A program made the position numbers and the translations under genes. A model generated the notes under the pieces. That model saw only the letters and a program-made list of their open reading frames with translations, searched no databases and had not been told where the DNA came from. Of a stretch of DNA of 64,000 nucleotides, positions 10,355-20,871 are shown piece by piece. Numbering within the stretch: the first letter of the stretch is position 1; the number at the start of each line of letters is the position of its first letter. Source of the stretch: Isochrysis galbana (taxonomy: Eukaryota > Haptophyta > Isochrysidales > Isochrysidaceae); NCBI GenBank assembly GCA_018136815.1, contig CM030934.1, forward strand, positions 559,479-623,478, given 5' to 3'.

Positions 10355-12487
10355 CGCTCACAATCGATGCGTGAGGAGGCCCGGCGGGGGTGGGTGGGGG
10401 GTAGGGGTGCAATGGGAGCGAATGGGTAGGGGGAGCAGTCCGACGAGCGGCCGATGGAGAGGAAGATCGAAGGAAGAGAGGGAGCGAGAACGAGGGGGGG
10501 TGCGAGGGGGGGGGGGTGGATTGCTACTAGAGACCCCCTCTCCTCACTCTCTTGCTCTCTTCGTCGTTCGATCTCGACCACATGCACTTTCTCTGTTCCC
10601 TCTCTTTGACCTCTGAACCTCAGTAGAACTCTTTGGCTTCTCCGTAACCTCCCCATCTTTTCCCGAAAATGCTATTCCCTCCTCCACCTGTCCCTCTACA
10701 TATTTTCCGCACTTTACCAGAATGTATCAGGGTCCCTCCCGGTTGCGGTGTCGGCGACCCACGAGAAGAAAGAAGGGGCGGCGGCGGCGGCGCGGAGCGA
10801 GAGGGCCGAGGGATGGGACGCCATCGCCAATCTCTCCTCTCACCGTTTCACATTCGCTTGGCCAGGGAGCGGAGGGGCCTGGCTGTAACGAACCACCCCG
10901 GCTCCCCCCTTCAACCCCCCCTGCCTTCAAGCCCCTTACCCCCCCCCCCCCCTCCCCCCCTAACCCCCCCTCCCCCCCTAACCCCAGAAGAAGAAAGTCC
11001 CCCCCCCCCCCCCCCCCCCCCCGTGGAGCGTGTCTATGCGTCTGGCTAGCTTAGGAGTACTCGTCCTACTCAGTACCTCGTACCAGGGCCCTAGGTCGAA
11101 CAGATCGGCCAGATCGGCGTGATCGTGATCGTTGCGGATTCAACCAGGCATTTGCGCGCGCGGGGGGGGAAAGGGGGGTCCCGGTCCCGAAGGCGGGACC
11201 CGCCGCCCACAATACCAATACCAATACCCTACACCTACACCTACCTTACTCACACCCACCAAACGCCACAAATAGTTTCCAAGCAAACATAGAGATGGAG
11301 ACACAATAATCTGTCATCAACGCATCAGTTGCTTAATGATATGCTCACTTGGAGTAGTAGACTCATCTGCCGCCCAATCGTCTTCTGCATCACTATCGTC
11401 GTCGCTCTCCCACTTCACTACATCAGGAGACCAAGATGCATCTTGCACATGGTGCTGCGTATGCATGGCCTCGTGACAGTACGGTGGAGGCGTGCATCGT
11501 GGTGGTGGTGGGGTGCTCGGTGGTCGACGGTCGACGGCGCCCCCCCCCCCCCCCCGCCCGCCCCCCGCCCCCCCCTCTGTATCTGTGTATCTGTGTTTCC
11601 CGCTGTTTTTTTCTGTGTTTCTTTCAAAGGCAAAAACATACTGTTTTTGCTGTGTTTGGAGCGCGGACGCCGGCACGTCGGTGCCCTAGGTCGGTGTGTC
11701 TATTGGTCGAGAGGCCAACACGGCCGACCTGCCAAAGGGTCGCGCCGTTGGTCTTATTTTCAATCCAGCGTACTAGGTACTAGGTCACCAAAGACGTCGA
11801 GACGATGAGGGCTCCCCAGCCACATGACACACCGGTCTCGCAACCCACTCTAGAAACCACCCTCAGGATTCCAGATACAGATACAGATATACTTGAAAAG
11901 CTTGGAGCACCTGCGGTGGTATTGTTGCTGGGGGCTGTCCCACGTCTGACGACTGTCCCCCAAGGCCAAAGGGTTGAAATTCAGGGTGGACATGTTCCGT
12001 TCCGTGACTTGAAGAGACTTTCCAAAATAATCACCAATTTCACATTTCACAGTAGACGCGTCAGATGAAGACCTCTTTCAATATGGCGTGACCACTATTT
12101 TATTGATACGGCGTCCGCCATGAGCTGGTCGGCCGGCGCGGCGGGGTGGGCGGGGAGAGAGGTGGGGAGCGTGGCGTGCTCCATGACCCTATCGTTATAA
12201 CGATAGTTGTCGCCGGGAGACCGGAGCGCGGGCCTCGGCGGCGTGAGAGAGCGGCGCGGCGCGCCGCGCATCGCGCTATGCCATGACAAGATGATTAAAA
12301 GATACCTCAACGGGGCACTTCAGCATATTGGCTAAGCGGCATCAAACCAAACCTAAATAGTGTGAACGGTATCAACCCAAACAAGACACAGACAAGACAC
12401 CATGTGATACATGCCCACCGGATGTCGAATACACTTGCGCAGTGCTACTAAATTACGCAAGCCCGGCGCTTACCAGCCGTAGAGCAT
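10355..12487. other. Long non-coding stretch with C-rich runs
   Basis: No gene is supported. Contents: a G-rich tract (10380-10520), C runs of 10-20 bases (10928-11022 and 11540-11575), CAATAC/CTACAC short repeats (11210-11250) and a perfect palindrome CTATCGTTATAACGATAG near 12188. On the minus strand 11317-11480 reads as an acidic protein end (WESDDDSDAEDDW) that could be a degraded transposon ORF. I could not extend it. Confidence 0.45.
12105..12200 (-). repeat. Dispersed repeat, possible end of a transposon ORF, copy 1
   Basis: CATGAGCTGGTCG...GGGCGGGGAG...CCATGACCCTATC recurs at 53420-53500. On the minus strand both can be read as the last codons of related proteins (ending ADQLMADAVSIK here and LDQLIDEPPAPEAPA there). 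Inference: remnants of one mobile-element family. Confidence 0.35.
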
Positions 12488-13261
12488 CTAGCCGCGCTCA
12501 TTGCCGTCGCCTTCGAATTCGCGCATCTGTTGCTTCAAACGCTCTAGAGGATGTGTTACCGCATCTCCCAAGTCTCCATCTGCTTCTCGCAGCTTCTCCT
12601 CGATCTTCGCGGCCGCTGCCAGGTCACCACGATCGCGAGCTATCGCGAGCGCCTTCACTAGCAACTCGCGCGGCGGGGTGTTGGCGTTGCGCGGCGGCGA
12701 TTGCCGCATGCCGGAAGCTGCCAAATTACCATGGAGCTCGTCAGAGAGGCGCTTCTGCTGTGCTGCAGCGTCCTCCCTGGTGAAGCAGCTAGGATACTTG
12801 GCGTCGAGCTCTACACCTGCAATGGAATTCGGGCCCTCTAGCGTCTCTATCTCGGCAACGAGTTGAGCACCGTACCTTAGACACAGCGCGATTCCCTCGA
12901 ATGCGCTGACATCACATTCGATGCAGGAGCCCCTCGCTGCGACCAGCAGCTGGCAGTCGCTGGTTGCGCCTACTCGGACTTGTAGCAGTCGCGCGTCATC
13001 GGCCTCAACTAGTCTGTTCAGTTTCTCGGGTGGCAACATCGGCCCGGCCATGTCGATCGCCTGCCAGAGCTGAAGCAGTGTGAGTGCCTCGGGAGACGAG
13101 ACGCTCTCCACATCTGAGGGGCAGATGGGCAATGGCAGCACGCGGTCGGGCGCGCTGGAGCGGAGGAGGGCGACGAATCCGGCCGGTGATACCGACAGCC
13201 CGTGGATCGCCACCGCTACGCGCCTGCCCAGCGCCAGCGAGCCGAGCAGCAGAGCCAGCAT
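12488..13261 (-). CDS. Bifunctional-nuclease (DUF151) and UVR domain protein with N-terminal signal
   Basis: Single exon, 257 residues, ATG at 13261. The start MLALLLGSLALGRRV is a short hydrophobic signal-like segment, so entry into the secretory pathway or a complex plastid is possible. Residues about 15-145 resemble the DUF151/BFN fold: VHGL-like strand, GFVALLRSS..RVLPLPICPSDVESV, and the closing GIALCLRYGAQLVAE, which corresponds to the family's DAIALALR.GAPIFV. Residues about 200-230 (LLVKALAIARDRGDLAAAAKIEEKLREA) look like a UVR helix-turn-helix. Plant BBD-type proteins have this same BFN plus UVR order and show nuclease activity in defence responses. The match is remote and made by eye, so the function is tentative. 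Confidence 0.6.
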   Translation of the reverse strand: MLALLLGSLALGRRVAVAIHGLSVSPAGFVALLRSSAPDRVLPLPICPSDVESVSSPEALTLLQLWQAIDMAGPMLPPEKLNRLVEADDARLLQVRVGATSDCQLLVAARGSCIECDVSAFEGIALCLRYGAQLVAEIETLEGPNSIAGVELDAKYPSCFTREDAAAQQKRLSDELHGNLAASGMRQSPPRNANTPPRELLVKALAIARDRGDLAAAAKIEEKLREADGDLGDAVTHPLERLKQQMREFEGDGNERG

Positions 13262-13442
13262 CGCTGCCCGACGGACAGCCTGCCGCGGTACAATAAAGTG
13301 AGGGTCGGTGAGCCGAGCCGCGAGAGGATCGTCGGCAATTAGGAAGAAACGAGAAAAGAGAAGAGAGGGAGGGAGGGAGGGAGAGAGCGGTGGCGGCGGG
13401 AGGGAGGTAGTAGTGCGGTGGATCGGGGGGGGGAAGGTAGTA

Positions 13443-13652
13443 CAGGTCCGCGATTTAAAATAAAATTCGGGGGGGGGTTGGTCGATTCTTGGGTGTCGTT
13501 TTTGGTTCGGGGGTTGGGGGTTGGGGGGGGGGGGGGGGGGCTTTTTGGGGGGTGGCTAGGTGGTTCGGGGGGTTGGGGTTGGTTTTTATGTTTTATCTGG
13601 TATGGGCGAAGCTTTTTGGTTCGCAGATCGAGGAGCGCTTGGCAAGCGGGGG

Positions 13653-13683
<31 letters not shown>

Positions 13684-13966
13684 GGCGAGAGAGAGGGAAA
13701 AGAGAGCAGAGAGAAGAGCTAGAGAGAGGGGAATGGCGGGATTCGACACATGTTATGCTGGTTTTTATCGATTTTTACGAGAATATTTGACGCGTAGTTG
13801 GGGGGGGTCGTTTTTTGAGATTACATACTTTGTTTTGGTTCGGGGGGGGTCGGGTTTCTCGAGGTATGGTGCCGTTTTACGGTTCTCGCTTGGGGGGTCG
13901 CATTTTTTACCCCCTGTTTACGAGAATCGGGGGTCTGGGTCGAATTTTATTTAAATCGCGGACTTG
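13443..13966. mobile_element. Non-autonomous DNA element (MITE) with 26-bp inverted ends and TA target sites
   Basis: The ends CAGGTCCGCGATTTAAA...AAATTCG (13443-13469) and its near-exact inverse (13941-13966) face each other. TA dinucleotides flank both ends (13441-13442 and 13967-13968), as in Tc1/mariner-type insertion. The inside has no ORF of note. It is G-rich with GA microsatellite at 13651-13700. Total length is about 524 bp. Confidence 0.7.
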
Positions 13967-14116
13967 TACGGCGAAAAGGAGAATGCGGGAGGCGGGAGCG
14001 GGAGGACTCGCACGAACTGAGGTGGCTCTAGGTAAGTGAAAGCACCCAGTGCTGAGAGTATTCAAAAGTTGCTCGTCTGAGGACCATACATATCAATATC
14101 TCTTAAGAGGCGGCTG

Positions 14117-14150
14117 GAAGCACCTGCAAAGGTGCTTCGAGACCCTTTTT
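14117..14150 (+). other. Nine-base-pair hairpin with GCAA tetraloop followed by a T run
   Basis: GAAGCACCT-GCAA-AGGTGCTTC forms a perfect 9-bp stem with a GNRA loop, and CGAGACCCTTTTT follows. Such a stem plus T5 could be the 3' end of a Pol III small RNA. I could not match it to U6, SRP or other known RNAs, and no tRNA is visible. Confidence 0.3.
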
Positions 14151-14658
14151 AATTCCTAGCATATTGGCGGCCCCTTGGAGCCTAGAGGACACCAAGATTG
14201 AGCTGGAGCCTTGCCATCAATGTGGAGGACTAGTCTAATGCACAAGATGGAGCCGCATCGCCCGAAATTTGCTCCCATAAACTGATCGGTGGCGATGATG
14301 CCGACGAGCCGGCGTCGCACGTCGTTCACTACGCATGCTATAGGAGATGGAGTTGCAGTTTACAACTCTCATCAAGATAATACGTTTTGGGGGCATTTAT
14401 ATTGATGCTGAGTAATCTAAGCCTGACAAAGGACAAAGGAGTTTCATACACAAGATGAACTGCTCACAAACCCTTTGGACCACTGGACCACACACCGTGT
14501 GTGAAGAGATACCACACACCGTGTGTGAAGACCACATCCACATGATCGCACTATCGCACTACAGACCACAGACCACAGACCAGTATCAGTATGCGTTGTC
14601 GCGTTGTCTACTTCTACGTACTACGTACTACTACTTCACTACTTCTACTTCTACTTCC

Positions 14659-14760
14659 AAATACGGGGGCAAATACGGAGGGGGTTTCAAATACGGCAAA
14701 TACGGTCTGTATTTGGTTTGCATACAAATACGGTGAATACGTATTTCCCATCTAGGAGCG
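14659..14760. repeat. AAATACGG cluster, related to 42336-42415
   Basis: Five AAATACGG units are followed by CTGTATTTGG and GAATACGTATTTCCCA, an arrangement that can fold back. The stretch at 42336-42415 has the same order with AAACACGG, CTGTGTTTG and AAACGTGTTTCCCA, so the two are diverged copies. Confidence 0.5.
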
Positions 14761-14879
14761 GTTCATGCAGTGAGCGAAGTCGATGTGTGGCGAGGCGTTT
14801 TTTTCTACTCTACAGTATAAAATATGTGGTGGGAATGAGCAAGCAGGTAGAGAGGAGAGAACAACTTGAGAGATAGAAT

Positions 14880-15070
14880 CCATTGGGGAAATGGGGAGGA
14901 GAACAGAGAGAAGAGAGAGAAGAGAAGAGAAGAGAAGAGAAGAAAGGGGGGGGGAGGGGGATGTGGGAGGGAGAGGGATGAGAGGGCGGGAGGGACAGGG
15001 AGAGAGAGGGAGAGGGAGAGAGGGAGAGAGGGGGAGAGAGAGAGAGAGAGACCGGGAGAACCAGAGGATC
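14880..15070. repeat. GA-rich low-complexity tract
   Basis: Purine-rich GAGAGA/GGGAGAG repeats with a G run at 14946. Purine-rich sequence continues to about 15430. There is no gene between the MITE and the Josephin gene. Confidence 0.9.
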
Positions 15071-15535
15071 CTACTCAGTACTTTACTCCCACACAGAGAG
15101 GAGGGAGAAGAGGAGGGAGGAGAGCGCCGCGTCAGGGGATCCAGTGGCGGGAGAGAGAGGAGAATTATCTTGTGATAACAACTTGGAGAGAGAAGAAAGT
15201 ATGAGGAGCTCGAGCGAGCAGTGGCGGCAGCTAGATGAGAGAGAACCAGAGAAGACAGATATGTAAGAGAAGATATGAAGAGCAGGAGGTCACGAGGGAA
15301 ACTCAGACATCTGTATCTAACATAGAAGAATTCTGAAGAAACCACAAGACGGGTGGAATATCCTGAAGCAGTTTAGAGTAGTTAGAGGGGGACCAGCAAT
15401 GAGAGGGAGAGAGAGGAGAGAGGAGAGGGGAGGGAGAGAGTCTTTACCCGTCCGCTCCTTCCCCCCAACCTCTCCCTCCCCTCCTCTCCCTTTCCCTTGC
15501 CTCACCCAGCCCCCGCCCCGCTCCCCTCTCCCGAA

Positions 15536-17384
15536 ATGGGCTCCACGCGCGATCTGCTCGGGATGGCCGCACTCGCCGGGTCGCACCCCGCCGAGCCACC
15601 GTCCAAACGCTCCAAGCCGGAGCCGGAGGGGCTGGCGCGCCAGCAACCTCTGATGGCGCAGAGGGAGAGCGACGCACCCCTCTCTGCCCAGCCGCGGCTT
15701 GACGTGGAGGAACAGGGTGCGGAGCAGGCCATGCCCGATCCATCCGCCATCGTCACCGCACAGAGCGAGCTGCCGCCGCCGCCTCACGCGTACTTTGAGA
15801 GGCAGGTCAAGCGGTGGTGCGGGATGCACTGCCTCAATGCACTGGAGCAGCGAGCTGCCTTTGACAAGAAGCAGCTCAAGGGCTTTGCCGACCAGCTCTT
15901 TGTCATGTGTGCTGCGATTGAGGAAGACACCGCTGCCCAGGGTCGAAGAGGCAGGGCTGGGCGCGTGCGTGCACCTGCATCGCACATCTTCGGCTCTTCC
16001 TCAGAAGGCAACCTTGATGTCCAGGTGAGCACATCGTAGTCTCACCCTGCGTTACGAGGGAGGGCACCCAGGCTCCCGCCACCTCCTACAAGCCCTCGCG
16101 CCTGCTTCAGGGATCTGGGCATGATTCAACAAGACCTAGCGGTGTAGAGTAGCTGGGACGTCGAGAACTCACACTGTTGCTGCCTTCCAGGTGCTGATTT
16201 TGGCATTGCAATCGTTGGAGCGTTCCCTGTCTCAATTGCCCAACGACGTGATGCCATCGGATGAGTTGTGTTCGGAGGCGAGGGGCGTACTACTCCATCA
16301 AAATAGGGGCGGCGATGTTGGCGAGCACTGGTGGGCGCTCCGCAAAGTAGGCGAGCGATGGTGAGCGCGCAATAAATTCCTGCATGCGCATGGGTGCTAG
16401 TGCAACGTGCTGAGGCCGCATCCTCGGCGTATCGGGATATTTGCTCTTCCGGCCGCCGCATCGACAAGTCCGTGCTGCTGGAATTCCTAACCAGCACGCT
16501 GTACTCTCTCCCTGGTTAGGTATGACTTTGACTCGCTTCTCGACGCTCCCGTTGTTGTCGCCACAAACGCGAGCGAATTTCGCAAGGTACGTGCACTGTG
16601 CATGGCTCGTGCTGTAGCGGTGCGACGTGAAGGCTTGCTCTCTTATGTGATCTTTAATGTCCTGGGGCTGTGGGTGTTCCGGATCGTACCATCGAGCGTT
16701 GAGCTCCTTATGGGCGCTCTAGATCATGCCATCAAGCATGGAGCTCTCGAGGGTCCTGGAAGCGGCATGGACCCATCTTCACCTATTTCAACCCTTCACT
16801 TGGGTTGTCAGGTTCTCGAGGCACACTTGAAGTGGAAGAGTGAATTCGGCGAACGGAGAACAGTTCATATCGTCCACGGCCTGTCCGAGCTACCGGTGAC
16901 GCCTGGTGCCATGCCGCACGACAATGTGAGGTCGCGAGTGGCGCCAACATTGCGGGATGGGATCGGTCCTGAGAGCAGCTTGGGGATGACGAGGGAGGCA
17001 CCATCCACTTACGGCGCCAACAACCAAATCAGCGGTGCTGTTGAGAGCTCCTGTGTGGAGGCCACAGGGATTCAGCTCGAACCGGGAGGCGCGTCAGACA
17101 AGTTGGCTGTAGCGGGAAGCGCCATGCAAATTTCCTCAGCGCCGGCCAGTGGCGAGCGCACTGATTTTGCTGTTGTCCCGGGAGCCACACAAACGACGTT
17201 GGACCCTCCATGCTTGGATGATGCTACGTACAATGTTCAAGTCTGTGCAAGTGCTGTTGCACCCAGTCGGTTTCGAGCAGACGGTGCGTATGGGACCGGT
17301 GCAGCGCGCAAAGCCGCGCGCCTTCCTTTCAAATCGCCCCGGCAGGTACAGCCACGCGAAGGCAGCGGTGTGGTGAGCGCCTAG
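15536..17384 (+). CDS. Josephin-domain deubiquitinase (ataxin-3 family), 4 exons
   Basis: Cysteine protease that removes ubiquitin. Exons 15536-16024, 16191-16360, 16520-16586 and 16704-17384 have GT-AG introns and junctions all in frame, giving 468 residues. The N-terminal 80 residues are disordered. The Josephin domain starts YFERQVKRWCGMHCLNAL; the first Cys of WCGMHC is the expected nucleophile. GNLDVQVLILALQSL corresponds to the family's GN.SIQVI..AL. The catalytic His is in EHWWALRKVGERW, and the following WYDFDSLL has Asp where ataxin-3 has Asn (WFNLNSLL). The Ser/Ala/Gly-rich C-terminal 200 residues have no recognised ubiquitin-interacting motif. The exon 4 acceptor (TTGAG) is weaker than the others but gives a natural continuation, SEFRKLLMGALDHAIKHG. 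Confidence 0.88.
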
Positions 17385-18331
17385 CGCCTCGGCGCACCAA
17401 CAAGATGTTTGGAGGTCACGGATTTTGGCATGTGGCTTGAGGTTGCGCGTGCTCCCGCACCGTGCTGGCCATCACCATCATAGCGGACGGTCAAGAGCGC
17501 GGTAGAGCTGTAGCTGATTGCGGCTGTCCGAGAAGCGTGGTCTATGTCTGGAGAGAAAGAGCGAGATGAGTGCTAACATGGTGGTAAGACAAGATAGGAA
17601 AACGCCCGGAGAGGAATGTGCGACATGGGCATAGCTGGGCGATCATCCCTGGATACTTCAGAGCATGCAATATCGCGGCCAAAGGGCGGCGTCGGCGTTG
17701 CCTTCATGCTCTCTATACCCTCGCTCGTCCCGCGTCCCGCCACTCTTCCCCGCAAAGAAGGTGCCTGAGGGCTCCATTTTTTTCACCCCTACTGGGGCCC
17801 CCACTCCCTCATTTTGAGAAGGTGCAACCCGAGGTCCACCTTTTTTTCACCCCCGCAACCCCAATTTGGTGTAAAATTACAGGAGCACCCACACTTTGCA
17901 GGGTAGACCGGCGACTCGCCACACCTCACACCTCATCACTATGGGAAATGGGGGGGGGGGGGGGGGAGGCGAGGTACTCACGAGAAGTTTTAGCTTTTCA
18001 AGACCAAAAGCGTTCAATTATCCGTGTGAGAAAAAGACGAAGAAGATGAAATCTCAGCCCGCGTAGCTGGGGGTTACCGCGTGTGTTGAGAGGGGGGGAG
18101 GGTTGCTAGGTTGTCGTGATTAGCTTTGTACTCATCTTCGCAATAATAATATTGTTGTGGCATTCCACCTAAATAGAAAACAAGCACATATGGATGACAA
18201 AAAATCACCTGGCCCTCTTTTGACGGAACGCGACTTCCCACCTATCTAATGCCTGACGTAAGACATCCCAACACCGGACACGGATCGAGGCGGTGGGCGG
18301 TGGCGGCGGGCGGCGGGAAACCATGTGGGGG
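17385..18331. other. No gene seen
   Basis: 3' flank of the Josephin gene. It holds two imperfect copies of about 60 bp around CACCTTTTTTTCACCCC (17757-17855), a G run at 17950, and the 22-bp string AGACCAAAAGCGTTCAATTATCC at about 18002, which also occurs at 3772, suggesting an element end. Confidence 0.45.
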
Positions 18332-18658
18332 TATCGCCCTGGCACCATCATGGTGACCAGGGCGGCCGAAAGGAGAGAGAGTGACGCCATCGCTCGCGCT
18401 CTCTCCAGAACAGAACCGGATAAATTCCTCTTATAATTCTCCCACACCACTATCACACGCACATTCACAGTAACACGTAGGTAACTAACGTAACGGGACA
18501 CGCGGAGAAAGGGGGGTTGAGCACGGGAGAAAGAGAGGAAAGAAAAGGGAAGAAGAGAGGAGGCCCGTCGCCTCTCCTCACGTGGAGAGAGAGGGGAGAG
18601 GAGATCTCGCAGGACTTAGAAAGTAAACGTAGGAGAGGACGGAGGGGCATCCGTAACA
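18332..18658 (-). repeat. 3' LTR of the outer Copia element
   Basis: 327 bp, same sequence as 27688-28014. It begins TGTTACGG on the minus strand directly after a purine-rich tract. Confidence 0.9.
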
Positions 18659-18712
18659 CCCCCTCCTAAACGGTAAACGGAGCAAGGGGTGCGACGTTTA
18701 CATTTATGTCAT

Positions 18713-19648
18713 TCAGGAAGTGGCTGTCGACGAGAAAGAATCAAGAATGTCGAGTAGGCGGAGGAATTGGTTGCGTGGACACGGTTTCGTGAGAATATCC
18801 GCAACCATGTTGTGTCCGCTGATGTGCTTAAGCGTAAGGACCCGTTTGGCGACTAAGTCACGGAGGAAAGCACCAGCACGAAGGATATGTTTTGTTTTCT
18901 TGAAGGCGACTGGGTCGAAGGCCATGTCGACGGCGGATTTGGAGTCGGAGTAAACGATTGAGGGGCCATCATGCATGATGCCAAGGTCGGTAAGCAGGTC
19001 CCTGATAAAGATGAGGTCTTTCGCTGTCAACATGGCGCCAAAGTATTCAGCTTCGGCGCTTGACAGAGACACCGAGCGTTGCATTTTGGAGAACCACTGG
19101 ATGGGGCAACCCAGGTAAAAGAAGAAGGCACCACTACAGGAGTATTTTGCTTCCCAATTGGAGTCGACGAACGTTACGAAAGCCATGTCGGAATTAGGGG
19201 AGAAGTGCAGGGCTCGTTGCTTGGATCCTCGCAGGTATAACAGACATCGCGTGGCTGCTTGGAAGTGAACGGGTCCTGGATTGGTCATGAATCGTGATAA
19301 TTGGGACGCAGCGTACGCCAGGTCGGGGCGCGACATATTTGCAAGCCATAAGAGTCCTCCTACAATTGCCATATAAGCTTCGCGCTGAGCAGACATGGCT
19401 TCGTGCTCAGGAGAACCGACAGGGGGCGAGTCGGCAGGGTCGAGAAGGGCTTCGCCGAGAGGGGCGTCGAAATTACGGGTGTTGCTCGTTCCGATGAGAA
19501 ACTCGTGGCGTTGAAGTAGGTCCGAGATGTATAAGGATTGCGAAAGGGTAATCTTTCTTTTAGGCCTGTCGCGAGTGATGCCGACATTCAGGATCCAAGA
19601 TAGCTCACCCTTGTCCTCGATCGGGAAACGGTTGCCTAAATCGTGCAC
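18713..19648 (-). pseudogene. Copia pol remnant: end of reverse transcriptase and RNase H
   Basis: About 310 residues with the Copia-type end of the reverse transcriptase region (LSWILNVGI, SRPDLAYAASQLSRF) and the RNase H part (FVDSNWEAKYS, SLSSAEAEY, ADILTKP). It belongs to the outer Copia element. The rest of pol and gag are not present, so it is a fossil. Confidence 0.9.
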
Positions 19649-20258
19649 GAAGCGGGCGCGCAGGTTGGGGTCGTTGTCAACGATTAGGGCGTCGTCAACA
19701 TAGACAAGTACCCACAGAACTCGGTGGTGTTCGGAGAAGGTCCGGCCAGCAGAGCCAACGTGGGCGCAGGATAGACGAGAAATATGACCATGCTCGGCAC
19801 CATGGTGCTCGAGAGCGAGGATGATGATGATTCATGGACATTCCTTCTTGGCATTGCTTCAGTAATCCCCACAATTTTCTTCCCATAAGGAGAAGAAGAG
19901 AGAAGATGTTGTGAAATGTGGCCGAGTCCATGGATCGAGATACGCGGCGGCAAATCAGGCGACGGCGACTACGAGTTGGAAAGTCAAATTTCCCACAACG
20001 GAGAAGGTGCATTGCCCAAGCCATCTTAATCTCCTCCCACAATCCCCCCCTTTTGGGGGTTGGGAAGAAGCCCTCATCAATCCATGAGGAGTGTGGAGGT
20101 ATGATGGAAAGCGAGTGAGACGAGTCGGATCGCATAGAGAGTCGCCCAGATGGTCGGATCGAGCGCGAAAAACAGTCGCGAGCTGCGAGCAAAAGGGCGG
20201 TGGGGTCAGACCCAAATGGGAGTGGCCCAATGGGGTCATGTGAGCCACCATGAGTGGC

Positions 20259-20871
20259 TATCACAGAGTGCCGTCATCTGCCAACACAACCCATTGGTCC
20301 TTACCGATAGAATCGTCTTTACCGATAACTTTGTCTGCCAGATTCCTTTTCATCAAGTCATCAGCCTCTTTCATCATGTGCACCACCTTCTGGACTCTTC
20401 TCTACATTATCATCTGCAGTTGATGCACATCGAGTTCTTAGGGTTCCCGAGTCATTTGCACATCGACTTCTAGACCTCGCCTTCATCTTGGGGATCTCAG
20501 CTCACTCTAGATCGACTTAGTGCACCTAAGGAATCTCACCTTCATCAACACTCACGACGCTTCATCGGCTCATACTAAGGCAATACTCGCCGATTCCCTA
20601 AATCCTTGATTCCTTCTTTGTTCCCTCGCACGCCTTCCTGTTTGTCTCAGAGTATCATCCAAAGAACCGTGGTGGGGTATATGTAAGGGTTTGTGCGAAT
20701 GTGATTATTGTAGAATCACCGTGCCCCAGGGGTATCTTGGTGAGTTTCCCAGTGCCCCCAGGTGTCCCAGGTTCTGACCCTCACCCCTGTAGCACTGTCT
20801 CTCTCACTGTCTGTCATGACCTTACTGCTTTTTGTTGCCGCCCTGGCTGCTCCCTGGCAGCCAGTGCGATA
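20259..20871 (+). repeat. 5' LTR of the inner Copia element
   Basis: 613 bp, same sequence as 26715-27327; the offset of 6,456 bp holds from end to end. Confidence 0.93.

Noticed and set aside
10669-11049. Proline-rich plus-strand ORF
   Set aside because: Product of C homopolymer runs; unlike the b561 stalk it has no flanking domain.
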